Assembly: GCF_020536995.1 (NCBI RefSeq)
Contig: NC_068359.1
Coordinates: 122,911,272 to 122,975,271 of the forward strand
DNA length: 64,000 nt
From: Dreissena polymorpha
Lineage: Eukaryota > Mollusca > Bivalvia > Myida > Dreissenidae
Direction: 5' to 3'
The number at the start of each line of letters is the position of its first letter. The stretch's first letter is position 1. Positions 61,332 to 64,000 of this stretch are shown piece after piece. The translations under genes and the position numbers were made by a program. Under the pieces are notes generated by a model that saw only the letters and a list, made by a program, of their open reading frames with translations, did not search any database and was not told where the DNA came from.

Positions 61332-61459
61332 ATTACGTTTTAACTTATATTTATCAAAGGTGTGTTTATTCTTGTATTGTGCCACTGCGCTCAAGTACAG
61401 ATATCACTGCCAACCAACTGAAATCAGATTTAAAAATATTGTTATGTAATGCAAGTATA
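61332..61459. other. AT-rich spacer
   Basis: Nothing recognised. Confidence 0.4.
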
Positions 61460-61702
61460 TTTACCCATTTATGCCCTAGCGTCTAGAAAAAAAATGACTT
61501 GGCAAACAACGCAGACCCAGATGAGACGCCGCGTAATGCAGCGTCTCATCTGGGTCTGCGCTGTTTGCTTACAGGAATTTTGCAAGAAATATTCTAAATA
61601 TAGAAATAAGTATACTAGAAATCCCTAATGTTGGAAATAAAATGATCCAATTTACTAAATATTTTGAAGGATGGGAGAGTCCAATAGGCATACTTGGGTT
61701 AA
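61460..61702. mobile_element. MITE family C copy
   Basis: TTTACCCATTTATGCCCTAG at the left, a GAGACGCCGCGTAATGC/GCGTCTCATCTGGG foldback, and GGCATACTTGGGTTAA at the right. Confidence 0.88.
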
Positions 61703-62332
61703 GAGGAAAAGCAATTGTTATTATGTTAAGAAATAATTATGACATGAAGCTATTGCTTACTTACATAACAAATACATATGTTAGCTGCTCTAGCAGGTTT
61801 CGTTATAATACAATGAAATACAAAAATATAACAATTAAATATAAAAGTTAAATGCTTGCATGAGCGAAGATAATGATTGTGTACGCCAAACACACTTAAA
61901 TTGGCATTGGAACGGAAAATAAAACATGGTTTGGCGTGTTGAGTGATATAAACAAGGTACTCACCGATTCATATAAACGTTACTTACCGATTCAATTGTG
62001 TTTTATCTTGTAGATATGTAATTTATCTTGCATCACGTAAAATATTTAGCAAATGTCTTTAATGTTAATAGATATCAAGTGATATTAGCATTGTATTTAT
62101 ATTGCCTATGTGATGTACTGTCTCCTATAATTCTATTATGAATGGCCATACTTATGTGCTTATTATATTATGCTGTATATATCATGTTTTGTATTGAAGT
62201 ACATGTGAATGAGACAATAATAAGCAAATAAATAAATTTGTGAAAGGTAGCTAGTTTCTGCCTAAACAGGAACCTGCGATATACACGTATGTTATAATTG
62301 TCGTAATTGTCACGTTTGTCGTTCTGGATGGT
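61703..62332. other. AT-rich DNA
   Basis: Nothing recognised. Confidence 0.45.
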
Positions 62333-62368
62333 ATGTTTGTCGTTCTTTCGTGTTAGCGAGTAGGCAGT

Positions 62369-62862
62369 TTTAAATGGACATTTTCACGTTTTGGTGAATT
62401 GACTAAATTAAAAAAAAAGGTTCAGATTTGTAAATTTTCGTCGTAATTATGATATTTGCGAGGAAACAGTAATACTGAACATTTAACATGCTCTAAAATA
62501 TCCATAATATGCATCTGTTGACGATCTAAAAACCATAAAACAATAATGCGTAACAACCACGAATCGATCGAATAATGTGCAGATTTCTGTTTTTATCATT
62601 ATATTGTGTGATATAACGAGGATTGCTAATATAACGTATCAAATACACAATTCAGTGTATGAGCAAGGATGGCCGATAGTTTTAAGTGTTAGACATTTAC
62701 TCCAAGGATAAGTGGTTCGAGCATAGTTGTGGGTTACTTTATTCTTGCTTAAATTGTATTCATGTTTTTACTGGAGCTGTTGAGTTCCATACATTTATCA
62801 ACGTTGAAGCGTTGAATGACACACTTCAATACATGCCAAAATCTGTGAAAAGGTCCCTTTAA
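62369..62862. mobile_element. MITE family B copy with tRNA-like core
   Basis: TTTAAATGGACATTTTCACG at the left and GTGAAAAGGTCCCTTTAA at the right. The tRNA-like block (about 62664-62745) keeps AAGGATGGCCG and a GTGGTTCGAGC B box. Flanking DNA (62333-62360 and 62866-62899, GTTTGTCGTTCT and AGAACGACAAAT) is itself loosely inverted. Confidence 0.82.
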
Positions 62863-62865
62863 TGA

Positions 62866-63187
62866 TCGCTAACACACATCACACCAGAACGACAAATATA
62901 CCAGACCAATAGGGCGACACAGTTCGAACCTGTCATATTGGCGTCATTTTTGTCGCTATATAAGTAAATTTGTCGTTCTGGCGGTTTGGCTTACCAGCGA
63001 CCTTCAAGTCCGCCAACACACAAAAACGAAATCACACCCAACACGATACGACAAAAATTAGCCTCCGTAGTTCTGTGAGTATTGCGTGAGGCAAAATAGT
63101 TTTGTGAGTATTGCGTGAGGCAAATTACATCGATATTTAAAGTGATATTATGGGGATTTTTTCACTGTTGAATTGAGCTGAAAAGAA
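62866..63187. other. Flank between two MITE B copies
   Basis: Contains a hairpin CCAATAGGGCGACACAG around TTCGAA with CCTGTCATATTGG (62907-62941), and a 29-bp direct duplication of GTGAGTATTGCGTGAGGCAAA (about 63075-63124). Confidence 0.55.
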
Positions 63188-63704
63188 TTAAAGGGGCCTT
63201 TTCACAGATTTTGGCATTTTTTAACTTATTCATTAAATGCTTTATATTGATAAATGTAAACATTGGATCGTAAAAGCTCCAGTAAAAAATCAAGAATAAA
63301 ATTAAAAAAAGGAAAAGAACATTGCCCGGAGCAGGTCTCGAACCAGTGACCCCTGGAGTCCGGCCAGAGTCCTGAAGTAAAAACGCTTTAGCCTACTGAG
63401 CTATTCCGCCGAGTACACATGCTTGACGTATTTTATACCTTATATAAGCAATCTTCGTAGTTTCACAAAATTTAACGACAAAAACAGAACTCTCCAAATT
63501 ATTCAATCGTTTCGCGTTGCAACGCTTTATAATTTTTAGGTTTTAAAATCGTCAAAAGATGCATATGATGGCTATATTAGACCATGGTAAATGTTCAGTA
63601 TTACTGTTTCCTCACAAATATCATAACTAAAACGAAAATGTGCGAATCTGAAACAACTTTTTTCAATTTTGTCAATTTACCAAAGCGTGAAAAGATCCCT
63701 TTAA
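63188..63704 (-). mobile_element. MITE family B, full-length copy with tRNA-like core
   Basis: TTAAAGGGGCCTTTTCACAG to GTGAAAAGATCCCTTTAA, 517 bp. On the minus strand the core (about 63322-63418) reads GGCGGAATAGCTCAGTAGGC (A-box-like) and GGTTCGAGACC (B box). It is the most complete of the three copies. Confidence 0.88.
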
Positions 63705-64000
63705 CAGTTCAAAAGAGTAGATTAAAATGTTGTTACTGACAAATTATCTGCAACTCATCTTGCTACCAGTTGTTTATAAAAAATACATTTTATATTCGAT
63801 ATTTTGCGTGACTCACCCAGTCCTGTAAGCCGAAATAATCCGTAAAAGAAAATTGTGTCTTTGTGTCGTATAAACGAATCTGCACTAAAACTATATTTAG
63901 GTTCACATTGTACATGCGTGATCAGTTGTCAAACGAAAGTACGGTTGATATTCAAATGCATTAATTTTGTCTTTCCGGATTATCGTTTTAGTATGTTGAT
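63705..64000. other. Unique AT-rich DNA
   Basis: Nothing recognised up to the window end. Confidence 0.45.

Overview
The window looks like nuclear DNA of a bivalve mollusc. It is AT-rich and gene-poor, and it is full of short palindromic DNA transposons that I recall from dreissenid mussels (zebra/quagga mussel). The genus is recall and inference, not proof. Only one protein-coding gene can be modelled with confidence: a three-exon, minus-strand hairy/Enhancer-of-split (HES) transcription factor at 30628-33009. It has a bHLH domain with the HES-type proline, an Orange domain, a poly-Gln-rich middle and a C-terminal WRPW. Its splice sites are canonical and all in phase 0, giving 355 residues. 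A CpG-rich promoter with a TATA-like box, CCAAT boxes and CSL/Su(H)-type sites lies just upstream, as expected of a Notch target.

RNA genes: three plus-strand tRNA-Glu(TTC) genes (1132, 24585, 30028) have complete cloverleaf sequences, the third with one acceptor mismatch. At least six degenerate or truncated relatives are scattered around, including a minus-strand cluster at 40.8-42.3 kb and a truncated pair in perfect inverted orientation at 60.6 and 61.3 kb.

Layout. 0-4.5 kb: tRNA-Glu, simple repeats and a GC-rich island with a nuclear-receptor-like direct repeat. 4.55-8.58 kb: a 4-kb transposon-like unit with about 450-bp terminal inverted repeats and a 6-bp target duplication, enclosing relic C2H2 zinc-finger exons. 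9.5-12 kb: dispersed repeats and a 410-bp compound tetranucleotide tract. 12.2-14 kb: a 5'-truncated LINE, then a MITE with a tRNA-like core. 15.4 kb: an uncertain secreted-protein-like ORF. 17.6-21 kb: a diverged segmental duplicate (other copy 25-26.3 kb and 28.8 kb) holding a 1.9-kb, 36-bp-unit minisatellite. 22.26-24.05 kb: a unit bounded by inverted repeats and rich in CACCGTTAC motifs. 30-34 kb: tRNA-Glu and hes. 34-49 kb and 51-52.8 kb: mostly unique DNA with GC-richer islands that may be regulatory. 49.1-50.7 kb: a second LINE tail. 52.9-58.1 kb: a dense MITE zone, including a VNTR-cored Helentron-like element inserted into another MITE. 60.6-63.7 kb: palindromic MITEs whose flanking DNA is also duplicated in inverted orientation.

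Functionally, hes is the only recognisable protein gene. The surrounding desert may be its regulatory landscape, but that is inference. No retrovirus-like, LTR or Polinton element was recognised.
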